DNA of 64,000 nt, from NCBI RefSeq assembly GCF_015710975.1, contig NZ_CP049783.1:2952001-3016000 (forward strand). Reading direction: 5' to 3'. This document shows, piece after piece, positions 36,507 through 45,388 of this stretch. The stretch comes from Paenibacillus polymyxa. GTDB taxonomy: Bacteria > Bacillota > Bacilli > Paenibacillales > Paenibacillaceae. The position numbers were made by a program, and so were the translations under genes. Under the pieces are notes generated by a model. That model had not been told where the DNA came from, did no database searches, and saw nothing but the letters and a program-made list of their open reading frames with translations. Numbering within the stretch: the stretch's first letter is position 1; each line of letters begins with the position of its first letter.

Positions 36507-36851
36507 ATGCAAAAAATCGTCTCTCATGAAGACTTTAATAAGGCAATATCCACTTCAGGTGTAACGGTAGCTGTGTTTAAGGCGGACTGGTGCGGGGATT
36601 GTCATTTTATTGATCCGTTCATGCCTGATGTGGAACAACAATATGCAGACAAGCTTACATTAATTGAAATTGATGTAGAGCAGGCCGAAAGTGTCAGTCA
36701 AGAGCAAAATGTTCTAGGGATTCCCAGCTTTATCGCTTACAGTGAAGGGCGAGAACTGGTACGTCTGGTGAACAGGCTGCGTAAATCCCGAGAGGAAATC
36801 GAGCAGTTTTTGGACCGGGCTGTAGAAGTCCATGCTAACTTGGCAAAATAA
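36507..36851 (+). CDS. Thioredoxin-like protein
   Basis: A 114-residue thioredoxin-fold protein with redox motif WCGDC (Cys29, Cys32) in place of WCGPC and a cis-Pro in GIPSFIAY. It resembles YtpP-type thioredoxin-like proteins. AAGGAGG precedes the ATG, and a terminator follows. The Asp in the motif is shared with a set of Firmicute thioredoxin-like proteins and lacks the Pro that sets redox potential in standard thioredoxin, so its partner is probably specialised. Confidence 0.9.
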   Translation: MQKIVSHEDFNKAISTSGVTVAVFKADWCGDCHFIDPFMPDVEQQYADKLTLIEIDVEQAESVSQEQNVLGIPSFIAYSEGRELVRLVNRLRKSREEIEQFLDRAVEVHANLAK

Positions 36852-36904
36852 ATGATAACGGATGTATGAGGGCTCCGAAGGGAAACCTAATCATCATGAT
36901 ATAC

Positions 36905-36943
36905 AGAAAGCCGCTTCCTTCCGAAGGAGGCGGCTTTCTTACG
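36905..36943 (+). terminator. Terminator of the thioredoxin-like gene
   Basis: AAAGCCGCTTCCTTC pairs with GAAGGAGGCGGCTTT (one mismatch) followed by CTT. Confidence 0.8.
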
Positions 36944-36974
36944 GACACGTTCACATTTTGTCAACAAAGCTCGT

Positions 36975-37003
36975 ATGTCAAGGAACGATATATCAGTTAT
37001 AAT
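36975..37003 (+). promoter_or_regulatory. Promoter of ctaA
   Basis: ATGTCA (36975-36980), 17 bases, TATAAT (36998-37003), about 60 bases before the GTG start. Confidence 0.55.
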
Positions 37004-37065
37004 TACTTTAAGTGATCATTTCACAACATCTAAAGTGAATAAATATTATATTTGGAAGGATACGG

Positions 37066-37998
37066 GTGAATTCATTGAATAACAAAATCAGAATATTAAA
37101 ATGGCTGGCACTCGTAACATGTATTGTCATGTTTTTGGCTACCTTCGGTGGAGGTGTCGTGACGCGAACGGATTCGGGTCTCGGCTGTGGACGAGAATTC
37201 CCGCTTTGTAATGGTAAGCTGGTTCCGGCACATACCATCGCGTCCCTTATTGAGTTCTCTCATCGCTCCGTCAGTGCCATGGCCGGAATTCTTTCTATCG
37301 CCTCGTTTGTCGGCTTTTTGCTGTTTATGAAGCATCGGAAGGATTTACAGCTATTCTCGTTGCTTACGCTATTGTTTGTTATCATACAAGGTGCGATGGG
37401 GGCGTTGGCTGTCATCTTCTCCCAATCGGCTGCAGTCATGGGACTGCATTTTGGCTTTGCGCTTATCGCTTTTGCCAGTGCGACTATGATGACGCTGGGA
37501 GCCTGGCAGGAGCATGCGGATTCACGCTACACTCCACGTCTGATTCCTGGGCGTGTCAGTCGCGGCTATCGTAACTTTATATGGCTATCAACGATCTATA
37601 CCTATATTGCTGTTTATTCAGGAGCGTTGCTTAGTCATTCGGTCATCCAGAAGGTTGTAAATATTGGGGGCTTCATATCTCCACTGCTGCTTCATCAGAT
37701 TTCAGCTGGACTGCTGTTCGTCATTATTTTGGCTGTGGGTCACTACTCGTACCGTTATCACCCGAATCACCGGGATATTCGTACACTGGGTGTCGTATCG
37801 GTCGTATTGATCATTCTTCAAGTAGTGATTGGCATTATCTTGCTGTACGTCAACAGACCTGAAATTTACATGTTTATCGTGCTGGGACATATGCTGGTGA
37901 TTGCATCGTTGTTCTCCGTTTTGGCTTATCTGAGCTATCGTGTATGGCAATTGTCACCGGACCGCAAGCTTGTTCCGATCCAAGCACAGCGTACCTAA
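37066..37998 (+). CDS. ctaA: Heme A synthase
   Basis: Polytopic heme A synthase oxidising heme O to heme A, 310 residues, eight predicted helices. The N-terminal GGVVTRTDSGLGCGREFPLCNGKLVP holds the conserved Cys pair and precedes the EFSHRS heme-ligand His; a second His pair lies in LLLHQISAG and VLGHMLVI. The start is GTG 5 bases after GGAAGGA. It works with CtaB (22648-23592) to supply heme A to the terminal oxidase. It has its own promoter. Confidence 0.94.
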   Translation: MNSLNNKIRILKWLALVTCIVMFLATFGGGVVTRTDSGLGCGREFPLCNGKLVPAHTIASLIEFSHRSVSAMAGILSIASFVGFLLFMKHRKDLQLFSLLTLLFVIIQGAMGALAVIFSQSAAVMGLHFGFALIAFASATMMTLGAWQEHADSRYTPRLIPGRVSRGYRNFIWLSTIYTYIAVYSGALLSHSVIQKVVNIGGFISPLLLHQISAGLLFVIILAVGHYSYRYHPNHRDIRTLGVVSVVLIILQVVIGIILLYVNRPEIYMFIVLGHMLVIASLFSVLAYLSYRVWQLSPDRKLVPIQAQRT

Positions 37999-38028
37999 GC
38001 ATTTCGTAGATCATAATGAAACGTATTT

Positions 38029-38058
38029 TTGCCCAAGAGGCGTTGGAACACGTATAAT
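38029..38058 (+). promoter_or_regulatory. Promoter of the UbiD gene
   Basis: TTGCCC (38029-38034), 18 bases, TATAAT (38053-38058). A GCCC/GGGC hairpin at about 38083-38102 lies between it and the ribosome site. Confidence 0.5.
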
Positions 38059-38128
38059 AACATCATAAGAAACAAACCAGGCCCACGAGTTTCTCGAGGG
38101 CTTGATTTGCTTAGGAGGAATCATCCAG

Positions 38129-39895
38129 TTGATCTACCAGAATTTGCGCCAATTTATTGAAGCGCTGCGAAAAGAAAATGATCTTAAAATTATAGAAGCA
38201 CCTGTCGATCCTTATTTGGAGCTGGCTGAAATCCACCGAAGAGTCATTGAGGAAGAGGGTCCGGCACTGCTGTTTACCAATGTCAAAGGAACCCCGTTTC
38301 CTGTAGCCAGTAATTTGTTCGGCACGAATCGCCGTGTGGACATGGCTTTTGGCCCTCGTCCAGAGCAACTGATGGATGCAATTGTAGGTGCGACCAAGAC
38401 GCTGCTTCCACCTACACCCAAAGCGTTGTGGAATGAACGTGGCCTGATTAAGGACATGCTAAAAGTAGGACTAAAAACAGTATCTCATAACGAAGCTCCT
38501 GTATTGGGCGTTCGCCGTACGGATGCTCCGCTGGCTCCGCTGCCTAGAGTAACCAGTTGGCACGAGGATGGAGGACCGTTCATTACGCTTCCGCTCGTGT
38601 ATACCGAAAAGCCAGGTCAGTCTAAGGACCATAATTTGGGGATGTATCGCATCCAGATTTATGATGATCAGACGACAGGGATTCATTGGCAAATCCATAA
38701 AGGCGGCGGCTTCCATTATCATGAGGCAGAGCTGCGTAATGAGCCGTTGCCTACGACGATCATCATCGGTGGCCCGCCTGCTCTGATTGCGTCTGCCATT
38801 GCTCCTGCCCCGGAAAACTTGCCAGAGCTGTTGCTGGCTTCTCTGATTATGGGGGGCAAGCTGCCCATGACAGAAGACCCGCTTGGAGGCCATCGCATTC
38901 CGGCAGAAGCCGAGTTTGCGATCAGCGGCTATGTGCCGCCTCATGAACGTCGCCCGGAAGGGCCGTTTGGCGATCATTTTGGCTATTACTCATTACAACA
39001 TGATTTTCCTGTGTTTCATGTCAAACATATGCATCACCGCAAAGATGCCATTTATCCGGCAACCATTGTAGGTAAGCCACGGCAGGAAGACTACTATCTC
39101 GGCGAATTTTTGCAACGTCTGTTGTCGCCCGCCTATCCGCTTGTGATGCCTTCTGTCAAGTCGTTATGGGCATATGCAGAAACAGGTGTACATGCGCTGG
39201 CAGCGGCAGTCGTACGTGAAAGCTACTCCCGTGAAGCGCTGGTATCCGGCTTTACCATTCTGGGTCAAGGTCAATTGTCGTTGACCAAATTCCTGATGCT
39301 GACGGATCGGGTGATCGATTTATCCGACTTTAACCTGTTGCTAGAAACCATTTTGGAGCGATTTAATCCAGCCAGAGATCTGTTTATTTTTAACCATACG
39401 TCTCACGATACACTCGATTACACGGGCCGCAAGCTGAATCACGGCAGCAAGGCGATTCTGATGGGGGTAGGCGAGCCTGTGCGTGAATTGCCTCGCGTTT
39501 ATGAAGGCGGCGATCTGCCGGGAATTCGTGAAATCGAACCCTATTGCGGAGGTTGCCTCGTTATATCCGGCTCGTCCTTTGAGCAGGAGCCTGAACTCGC
39601 TGCGCGTGTATTGGAGCGATTAGCTGCGGGTGAGCAAGAGTGGCCGCTTGTCTTTATCGTGGACGATGCCAAAGAAGTTGTTCGCTCCCAAGCCTCGTTC
39701 CTGTGGACGGTATTCACACGCTTTAACCCGGCTACAGATATGTACGCCGACAGCGAAGTACGTTTGCATCACCTGAACTATAAGCTGCCGATTGTAGTGG
39801 ATGCACGTATGAAGCCAGGCTACCCTGATGAGGTGCTACCGCGTGAGGATATAGTTAAGCTTGTAGATCAACGGTGGACGAGTTATTTCGCTTGA
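38129..39895 (+). CDS. UbiD-family decarboxylase, possible MqnL
   Basis: Prenylated-FMN-dependent decarboxylase, 588 residues. UbiD features are SWHEDGGPFITLP, MYRIQIYD, IHKGGGFHYHEAE and the catalytic-Glu loop RRPEGPFGDHFGYY. The start is TTG 8 bases after TTAGGAGGA; there is no nearby ATG. The window also holds mqnE, mqnB and mqnD of the futalosine menaquinone route, whose late decarboxylation is attributed to a UbiD homologue (MqnL), so this gene is a good candidate; that is inference. A UbiX/MqnM prenyltransferase is needed and is not in the window. A HEPN gene follows 55 bases later. Confidence 0.88.
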   Translation: MIYQNLRQFIEALRKENDLKIIEAPVDPYLELAEIHRRVIEEEGPALLFTNVKGTPFPVASNLFGTNRRVDMAFGPRPEQLMDAIVGATKTLLPPTPKALWNERGLIKDMLKVGLKTVSHNEAPVLGVRRTDAPLAPLPRVTSWHEDGGPFITLPLVYTEKPGQSKDHNLGMYRIQIYDDQTTGIHWQIHKGGGFHYHEAELRNEPLPTTIIIGGPPALIASAIAPAPENLPELLLASLIMGGKLPMTEDPLGGHRIPAEAEFAISGYVPPHERRPEGPFGDHFGYYSLQHDFPVFHVKHMHHRKDAIYPATIVGKPRQEDYYLGEFLQRLLSPAYPLVMPSVKSLWAYAETGVHALAAAVVRESYSREALVSGFTILGQGQLSLTKFLMLTDRVIDLSDFNLLLETILERFNPARDLFIFNHTSHDTLDYTGRKLNHGSKAILMGVGEPVRELPRVYEGGDLPGIREIEPYCGGCLVISGSSFEQEPELAARVLERLAAGEQEWPLVFIVDDAKEVVRSQASFLWTVFTRFNPATDMYADSEVRLHHLNYKLPIVVDARMKPGYPDEVLPREDIVKLVDQRWTSYFA

Positions 39896-39950
39896 CGCCA
39901 ATTCAAGCATCTAACAGCCGGATTTTACAGATATGAAGGAGGCGTGAAGC

Positions 39951-40670
39951 ATGATACGCAAGCTGTTGGGCGAGCCCCCACGTGAAAATCATGGCGTCCT
40001 GCTGGATGCCATGAATAGCATGTCAGACATGTTACATTTGCTGGAACGGCAAATCCAGGCCAGTGGTGATCCTACCCATGACTTTCGGAAGGCGGATATT
40101 TTAACACGTGGTCTGATGTCGTCTTTGGATGAACTGGAGCAGAGCCATCATGCTGCCGCCTTTTTCCGTATGAAAGTGAAAGCCGGATACGCTGAAGATA
40201 TGAGCAAGGATGAAAAATCCGATTATGCTTTGTATGTTTTCTTTTATAAGGATGGGTTTGTGCGGGTATTCTCTATTTTGGATAAGCTTGGTAACTGGAT
40301 GAATGATTTGTATGATTTAAAAACAGGGCAGTATAAGGCACATTATTCTTATTTTACTGTATTGAGACAGCTCAAATATCTCAAAATGCATCCTGTATTG
40401 ACTGATAATTTGAATGATATCAAGGACACATACAACGATGCCATCAATCGCCTGCGTAAGCGTCGAAATACGGAAATACACTATATGAACACGGAAATGC
40501 AGGATGATCTCTGGCAACGTCACCGTGCTTTATATGGAAAAATCCAACTGGAGGACCTTGATCACCATCTGGAAGATTTGCAGCAGGGCTTGGAAATGGT
40601 ATGCCGGTCGCTATCAAACGCATTTTCTTATACTGCGAAACAATGGGAGAACCGGGCAGTGCGCCCATAA
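39951..40670 (+). CDS. Cthe_2314-type HEPN domain protein
   Basis: An all-helical soluble protein of 239 residues. The HEPN signature RX4-6H appears as Arg172-NTEI-His177 within RKRRNTEIHYMNTE, the catalytic motif of HEPN ribonucleases. It resembles the Cthe_2314-like HEPN group. GAAGGAGG precedes the ATG. HEPN proteins are often RNases in toxin or defence modules paired with a nucleotidyltransferase; here no MNT partner is next to it, and it sits between UbiD and the methionine operon. The RNase role is inferred from the motif alone. Confidence 0.75.
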   Translation: MIRKLLGEPPRENHGVLLDAMNSMSDMLHLLERQIQASGDPTHDFRKADILTRGLMSSLDELEQSHHAAAFFRMKVKAGYAEDMSKDEKSDYALYVFFYKDGFVRVFSILDKLGNWMNDLYDLKTGQYKAHYSYFTVLRQLKYLKMHPVLTDNLNDIKDTYNDAINRLRKRRNTEIHYMNTEMQDDLWQRHRALYGKIQLEDLDHHLEDLQQGLEMVCRSLSNAFSYTAKQWENRAVRP

Positions 40671-40689
40671 TTATGACAGAAAATATCCT

Positions 40690-40718
40690 TTGACAAAGCA
40701 ATGTAAACTATCTATACT
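40690..40718 (+). promoter_or_regulatory. Strong sigma-A promoter of metNIQ
   Basis: TTGACA (40690-40695), exactly 17 bases, TATACT (40713-40718). The transcript would begin near 40725, ahead of the SAM riboswitch. Confidence 0.85.
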
Positions 40719-40802
40719 GAAACCTAGTTTCAGAAAAATGCTTGAATTATTTTTTTTATATAAACTTAACGGACAGCTAAAGCTGGAGTTTAACATATTT
40801 TT

Positions 40803-40990
40803 CTTATCCAGAGAGGTGGAGGGACTGGCCCGATGAAGCCCGGCAACCCGTTCTTTCCCGGTGTAATGCACCGGGAGGGAACATATGGTGCTAATTCCTA
40901 CAAAACCGCTAGAGTTATAGCGATTTTGGCAGATGAGAAAAGGTTCGCAAGGTGGGGCCCTTTTCATTCTGTGAAAGGGGCTCTTTTTTG
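40803..40990 (+). promoter_or_regulatory. SAM-I (S-box) riboswitch with terminator
   Basis: Aptamer features: CTTATCCAGAGAGGTGGAGG, GGCCCGATGAAGCCCGGCAA, and P1 formed by CTTATC (40803-40808) with GATGAG (40932-40937). The terminator GGGGCCCTTTTCA...TGAAAGGGGCTC (40954-40983) and T6 follow. With S-adenosylmethionine bound, the methionine importer genes downstream are switched off. Together with the promoter this fills the 400-base gap before metN. Confidence 0.97.
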
Positions 40991-41075
40991 TATAAATAAT
41001 TAGTGATTTTATACAATCCCGAGAGATGACAACTGGTTAACAGGGTAAGAAAGAAGTGAAGGAGGTCGCAGCACG

Positions 41076-42098
41076 TTGATAGAGCTTAAGCAATTAACCA
41101 AGCATTATGGTAAAGGTAACCGACGCGTTAATGCGTTGTCCGGGTTGAACCTTTCTATAAAGCGTGGAGAAATATTCGGGGTGATTGGTCATTCCGGGGC
41201 GGGCAAAAGTACGTTGATCCGCTGTATTAATTTATTGGAACGCCCTACTTCAGGCGAAGTATGGGTAGATGGGGTTAACCTTGTGACTGTGAGTCAAGCC
41301 CAGTTACAGAAGCAACGCCGAAAAATCGGAATGATTTTTCAACATTTTAATTTGTTGTCTTCGGCGACAGTGTATGACAACATTGCATTTCCATTGCGGC
41401 TGGTAAATACCCCAAAGCAGGAGCTAGACAAGAAAGTTCGCGAGCTGCTGGAATTGGTGGGACTGAAAGAACACAGTGGAAAATATCCGTCACAGCTCTC
41501 AGGTGGACAGAAGCAGCGGGTAGGGATTGCACGGGCACTGGCTAGTGATCCGCATGTGCTGCTGTGTGACGAAGCGACGTCTGCGCTTGATCCGCAGACG
41601 ACAGGGTCTATCCTGAAATTGCTGTTGGATATTAACCAGCGCTTTAATTTGACCATCGTATTGATTACTCATGAGATGCATGTCATTCAAAGTATATGTG
41701 ATCGAGTTGGCGTCATTCATGAGGGCGATATCGTGGAGCAAGGTCCGGTGGCGGAAGTGTTTTTGAAGCCACAGCACCAGGTAACTAAGGATTTTATCCA
41801 GCGGGAGGCAGAACATCCTGAGGAATTACAAGCAGCGATTGCAGCCGCAGGTAGCGGGGAATCGGCGCAGGTAGTACGTATCTCCTTCTTGGGCAGTAAA
41901 ACTTATGATGCGATTCTGTCGCGTACGGCTCGAAGTACAGGTGTTGATTTTGCGATCTTGCAGGGCACCATCTCTACGATTAAAAACGTACCGTATGGAC
42001 AGCTGATCGTTCGTTTTGAAGGAAACCATGAAGATATAGAGAATACGCTGCGCGAAGTGTCTGGGCAAGGACTTGATGTGGAGGTGATCGGACAATGA
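41076..42098 (+). CDS. metN: Methionine ABC transporter ATP-binding protein
   Basis: ATPase of the MetNIQ importer, 340 residues. Walker A is GHSGAGKST, the signature LSGGQKQR, Walker B VLLCDEATSALD and the H-loop LITHEM. The last ~80 residues are the NIL regulatory domain (VRISFLGSKTYDAI), which binds methionine and inhibits transport when it is abundant. The start is TTG after GGAGG. Its stop overlaps the metI start (ATGA). Confidence 0.96.
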   Translation: MIELKQLTKHYGKGNRRVNALSGLNLSIKRGEIFGVIGHSGAGKSTLIRCINLLERPTSGEVWVDGVNLVTVSQAQLQKQRRKIGMIFQHFNLLSSATVYDNIAFPLRLVNTPKQELDKKVRELLELVGLKEHSGKYPSQLSGGQKQRVGIARALASDPHVLLCDEATSALDPQTTGSILKLLLDINQRFNLTIVLITHEMHVIQSICDRVGVIHEGDIVEQGPVAEVFLKPQHQVTKDFIQREAEHPEELQAAIAAAGSGESAQVVRISFLGSKTYDAILSRTARSTGVDFAILQGTISTIKNVPYGQLIVRFEGNHEDIENTLREVSGQGLDVEVIGQ

Positions 42099-42763
42099 GC
42101 GAACTTGATTTTTCGCAAGTGAGTTGGGAAGAGCTAGGGAATTCTACGCTGGAAACCCTTCAGATGCTCGGGGCATCTGCATTGTTCACCCTCGTTATTG
42201 GATTGCCGCTCGGTATATTGTTGTTTCTGGCGAGCCGCTCCTCGTTGACTTTGATGAAGGTGATATACATTGTATTATCCTTCATCGTGAACATTTTGCG
42301 TTCCGTACCATTTATCATCTTGATCGTCGCACTTATTCCTTTTACACGATCGTTGGTAGGTACCTCGACCGGGGTGCTGGGAACCATTCCGCCATTGGTT
42401 ATCGGGGCTGCTCCTTTCTTCGCACGTCTTGTCGAAACGTCACTACGTGAAGTGGACAAGGGTGTCATTGAAGCTGCACAAGCGATGGGGGCTTCGACAG
42501 GACAAATTATCCAGCGTGTGCTGTTACGCGAAGCACTGCCCGGCCTGCTCGCCGCATTAACCATTACCGTCGTTACACTCGTATCTTACACGGCAATGTC
42601 CGGTATGATCGGAGGCGGTGGACTGGGGACGCTGGCTATCAACTACGGCTATTATCGTTACGAAACGGCTGTAATGATTGTTGCGGTCGTGCTAATGGTC
42701 GTATTGGTACAACTGCTGCAAATGGCAGGAGATCGCCTCGTGCGGCATTATACTCGAAAATAG
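42095..42763 (+). CDS. metI: Methionine ABC transporter permease
   Basis: Membrane permease of 222 residues with five predicted helices, and the EAA loop VIEAAQAMGASTGQIIQRVLL. The family residues SVPFIILIVALIPFTR and the GMIGGGGLGTLAINYGYYRY end are intact. It overlaps metN by four bases and so is translationally coupled to it. Confidence 0.96.
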   Translation: MSELDFSQVSWEELGNSTLETLQMLGASALFTLVIGLPLGILLFLASRSSLTLMKVIYIVLSFIVNILRSVPFIILIVALIPFTRSLVGTSTGVLGTIPPLVIGAAPFFARLVETSLREVDKGVIEAAQAMGASTGQIIQRVLLREALPGLLAALTITVVTLVSYTAMSGMIGGGGLGTLAINYGYYRYETAVMIVAVVLMVVLVQLLQMAGDRLVRHYTRK

Positions 42764-42837
42764 GGAAAACATATAGATATCCTTATTGATCAGGACGTCT
42801 GATCCTGAATATTACAAATTATTGGAGGGGTAACAAC

Positions 42838-43680
42838 ATGAAGAAATGGGTATTGGCTGTATTGAGCTTGACATTAATTGCGGTACTGGCTGCTTGCGGT
42901 ACAAAGAGCACAACATCGGATACAAACAATGCGGCCGAAAATACAGGCGGGTCACCGCGTGAAGTCGAGCTGAAAGTTGGAGCTTCTCCTGTGCCACATG
43001 CGGAAATTTTGGAAGCGATCAAGCCTCAGTTGGAAAAAGAAGGGGTTCGTCTTCAAGTCGTTCAGTTTAACGACTATGTACAGCCGAACGTACAATTGTT
43101 TGACAAGCAACTGGATGCTAACTTTTATCAACATGTACCTTACCTGAATGTGATGAATAAAGAGCGTAAAATGGATCTGGTTTCTGTTGGCGCGGTTCAT
43201 CTGGAACCATTCGGTATCTACTCTCAAAAATATAAAAAGCTTGATGAACTTCCAGACGGTGCAACAGTAGCGATTCCGAACGATGCGACCAATGGAGGCC
43301 GTGCATTGTTGCTGTTGGAGAAACAAGGTCTGATCAAGCTGAAGGACGCAAGCAACATTGAAGCTACCGTAAAAGATATTACTGAAAACAAGAAAAATCT
43401 GGAATTTAAAACTTTGGAAGCAGCTATGCTGCCACGTCAGTTGCCTGAAGTGGATATTGCGTTGATCAACACGAACTACGCTTTGGAAGCCAAGCTGAAT
43501 CCGACCAAGGATGCATTGGCACTGGAAGACAAAGATTCACCATATGCTAACGTACTGGTAGCACGTCCTGATAATAAAGATTCCGAAGCGATCCAAAAAC
43601 TGCTTAAAGCTTTGCAATCTCCAGAAACTAAAAAATTCATTGAAGACAAATATCAAGGCGCAATTATCCCTGCATTTTAA
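42838..43680 (+). CDS. metQ: Methionine-binding lipoprotein
   Basis: NlpA-family substrate-binding lipoprotein, 280 residues. The signal MKKWVLAVLSLTLIAVLAAC has its lipobox Cys at residue 20. The mature domain shows VGASPVPHAEILE, FNDYVQPN and YQHVPYLNVMN, which line the methionine site in MetQ proteins. TTGGAGGGG precedes the ATG. It completes the metNIQ operon under the SAM-I riboswitch. Confidence 0.96.
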   Translation: MKKWVLAVLSLTLIAVLAACGTKSTTSDTNNAAENTGGSPREVELKVGASPVPHAEILEAIKPQLEKEGVRLQVVQFNDYVQPNVQLFDKQLDANFYQHVPYLNVMNKERKMDLVSVGAVHLEPFGIYSQKYKKLDELPDGATVAIPNDATNGGRALLLLEKQGLIKLKDASNIEATVKDITENKKNLEFKTLEAAMLPRQLPEVDIALINTNYALEAKLNPTKDALALEDKDSPYANVLVARPDNKDSEAIQKLLKALQSPETKKFIEDKYQGAIIPAF

Positions 43681-43706
43681 GCAGAAACTAAGAATGCGCT
43701 GAACGT

Positions 43707-43747
43707 AAACCCCAGCTTCTCTTAAACAAGAGGACTGGGGTTTCTTC
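43707..43747 (+). terminator. Terminator of metNIQ
   Basis: AACCCCAGC-TTCTCTT pairs with AAGAGGA-CTGGGGTT, followed by TCTTCTT. Confidence 0.85.
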
Positions 43748-43757
43748 TTGGCTGGAG

Positions 43758-43786
43758 TTGTAGGGATTGCTTAAATATTTTATACT
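43758..43786 (+). promoter_or_regulatory. Promoter of the SDR gene
   Basis: TTGTAG (43758-43763), 17 bases, TATACT (43781-43786). Confidence 0.65.
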
Positions 43787-43823
43787 TGGGGGTGACCGTT
43801 CTCTGTGAAGAGGAGGAAAACTG

Positions 43824-44588
43824 TTGAGAGACAAAGTCGCACTCATAACGGGTAGTGCCAAAGGTTTAGGTAAAATGACCGCTCTGCGTCTGGCTGATGA
43901 AGGTTGTGACATTGCCCTGAATTATGTCCATAGCCAGGCTGAAGCCGAAGCACTTAAGCGGGTAATTGAGTCTAAGGGAGTACGCTGCCTGTCTTTACAA
44001 GCAGATATCTCGGTTCAGGAAGATATCACCAGGCTGATCGGTGAAGTGCAGGATTGGCTGGGCGGAGTCGATATTATGGTGAATAATGCTGGACCGTTCA
44101 TCCGGGAACGCCGTCTGTTTGCGGATTACAGTGTGGCTGAGATTCATGCCATGATACAGGGGAATCTGGTCGGTACCATGTTGCTGGATCATTTGGTATT
44201 GCCGCACATGCGTAGCCAGCAATGGGGACGTATTATTCATTTTGGCTTTGGTCATGCTGGAGAAGCAAGGGCTTGGCCGCATCGCGCCGTCTACGCAGCT
44301 GCTAAGGTGGGGCTGGTGTCTTTTACGAAGTCACTGGCTGTAGAGGAAGCTCCCTATGGCATCACGGTCAATATGATCTGTCCCGGGGATATCCGAGGAG
44401 CGAACAAGGAAAAGTCGATTGCCGATGTCATCGGCATGCAGGATACAGAGACACCGCGTGGGCGTCCAGGAAGCGGAGAGGACATTGCGCGAGTGATCGC
44501 CTATTTGTGTGAGGAGCATTCGGATTTTATAACGGGTAATATTATGGATGTGTCCGGAGGATTGGACCCCATTCGGCCAACCATATAA
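43824..44588 (+). CDS. Short-chain dehydrogenase/reductase without the usual catalytic Ser
   Basis: NAD(P)-dependent SDR of 254 residues. It has TGSAKGLG (cofactor loop), NNAG, and the catalytic pair Tyr157 and Lys161 (YAAAKVGL), then PGDI and a FabG-like end, FITGNIMDVSGG. The catalytic Ser expected about 13 residues before the Tyr is not there: the strand reads RIIHFGFGHAG, with His near 144. The start is TTG after GAGGAGG. A single-gene unit with its own promoter; the substrate is unknown. Confidence 0.88.
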   Translation: MRDKVALITGSAKGLGKMTALRLADEGCDIALNYVHSQAEAEALKRVIESKGVRCLSLQADISVQEDITRLIGEVQDWLGGVDIMVNNAGPFIRERRLFADYSVAEIHAMIQGNLVGTMLLDHLVLPHMRSQQWGRIIHFGFGHAGEARAWPHRAVYAAAKVGLVSFTKSLAVEEAPYGITVNMICPGDIRGANKEKSIADVIGMQDTETPRGRPGSGEDIARVIAYLCEEHSDFITGNIMDVSGGLDPIRPTI

Positions 44589-44617
44589 GATCGAGAGATC
44601 CTTTAGACGTTGTAACA

Positions 44618-44664
44618 CAAAAAAGAGTCTTGAGCTTCGTTACCGAAGTCAAGACTCTCTGATC
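44618..44664 (-). terminator. Terminator of nfu
   Basis: AGAGTCTTGA with GCTTCG pairs with CGAAG and TCAAGACTCT; on the minus strand TTTTTTG follows. It can also serve the convergent SDR gene. Confidence 0.85.
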
Positions 44665-44679
44665 ATTATGCATCAAGCA

Positions 44680-44925
44680 TTAGAATACTTGTACCACTTC
44701 TTGGACGCCTTCGACTTCTTCGAGAAGAGCGCGTTCAATCCCTGCCTTCAGCGTAATTGTAGAACTTGGGCAACTGCCGCAAGCGCCTACCAGCTTCAGC
44801 TTAACGATACCATCTTCAACGTCAACCAGCTCAACGTCACCGCCATCGCGTTGCAGGAACGGACGGAGCTTATCCAGTACGTCTGCTACTTCATCATACA
44901 TCTGAACGCTTTGTGCTTCGCTCAT
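44680..44925 (-). CDS. nfu: NifU-like Fe-S scaffold protein (YutI type)
   Basis: An 81-residue Nfu domain that carries and hands on Fe-S clusters. The CxxC ligand pair is Cys49/Cys52 ([10 protein letters not shown]), preceded by [17 protein letters not shown] precedes the ATG. It is divergent from yuzB and near an NDH-2 gene, an order close to B. subtilis yutI, yuzB, yutJ. Confidence 0.95.
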   Translation of the reverse strand: MSEAQSVQMYDEVADVLDKLRPFLQRDGGDVELVDVEDGIVKLKLVGACGSCPSSTITLKAGIERALLEEVEGVQEVVQVF

Positions 44926-45013
44926 TAGAATTCAACTCCTTTCCTATACCTTGTTTATTATATTACAAAGCGGGCCAAATTAAAATGCCCGTCATCCAAA
45001 GCAGGTGAAAAAA

Positions 45014-45271
45014 ATGTTAAGACCTATTATTGAATTTTGCACCAGTAACATGCATTTTGGTACCGATGAGATTATGGCTAAACTGGAACAGAATCCAGAT
45101 TATGATGTGATTGAATACGGCTGCCTAAGCAATTGCGGTCAGTGTAACGCTGAGCCTTATGCGATGGTTAACGGTGAAATTGTATCCGCAGATTCAGCAG
45201 AGCTTCTGTACGAAGTGATTCTAAACAAAATTAAAGAAGCCGAAGCATGGGACAACCTGGATTTGGATTAA
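45014..45271 (+). CDS. yuzB: YuzB family protein (DUF1450)
   Basis: A small 85-residue protein starting MLRPIIEFCTSNMHFGTDEI. It has CLSNCGQC, a Cys cluster of the family (CLSxCGxC), suggesting a metal or redox site, and AMVNGEIVSADS. I chose ATG 45014, 6 bases after AGGTG, rather than the GTG at 45005 that overlaps that site. It is linked with nfu and NDH-2 genes across Bacillales; the function is unknown. Confidence 0.88.
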   Translation: MLRPIIEFCTSNMHFGTDEIMAKLEQNPDYDVIEYGCLSNCGQCNAEPYAMVNGEIVSADSAELLYEVILNKIKEAEAWDNLDLD

Positions 45272-45334
45272 AAATAGAAGTCATCGGCAAGCCAGCTTCC
45301 TCTTGTAGGAAATATGTATTATTCATAGATGCAA

Positions 45335-45376
45335 CAACAAAGAAGACCTGCTCTGGAAGCAGGTCTTCTTTGTTTG
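45335..45376. terminator. Bidirectional terminator between yuzB and NDH-2
   Basis: ACAAAGAAGACCTGCT (45337-45352) pairs perfectly with AGCAGGTCTTCTTTGT (45358-45373). Confidence 0.9.
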
Positions 45377-45388
45377 TTGAGTATCCAA

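Noticed and set aside
39951..40670. The HEPN gene as half of a toxin-antitoxin or defence system
   Set aside because: No nucleotidyltransferase or small antitoxin gene adjoins it; the flanking genes are metabolic.
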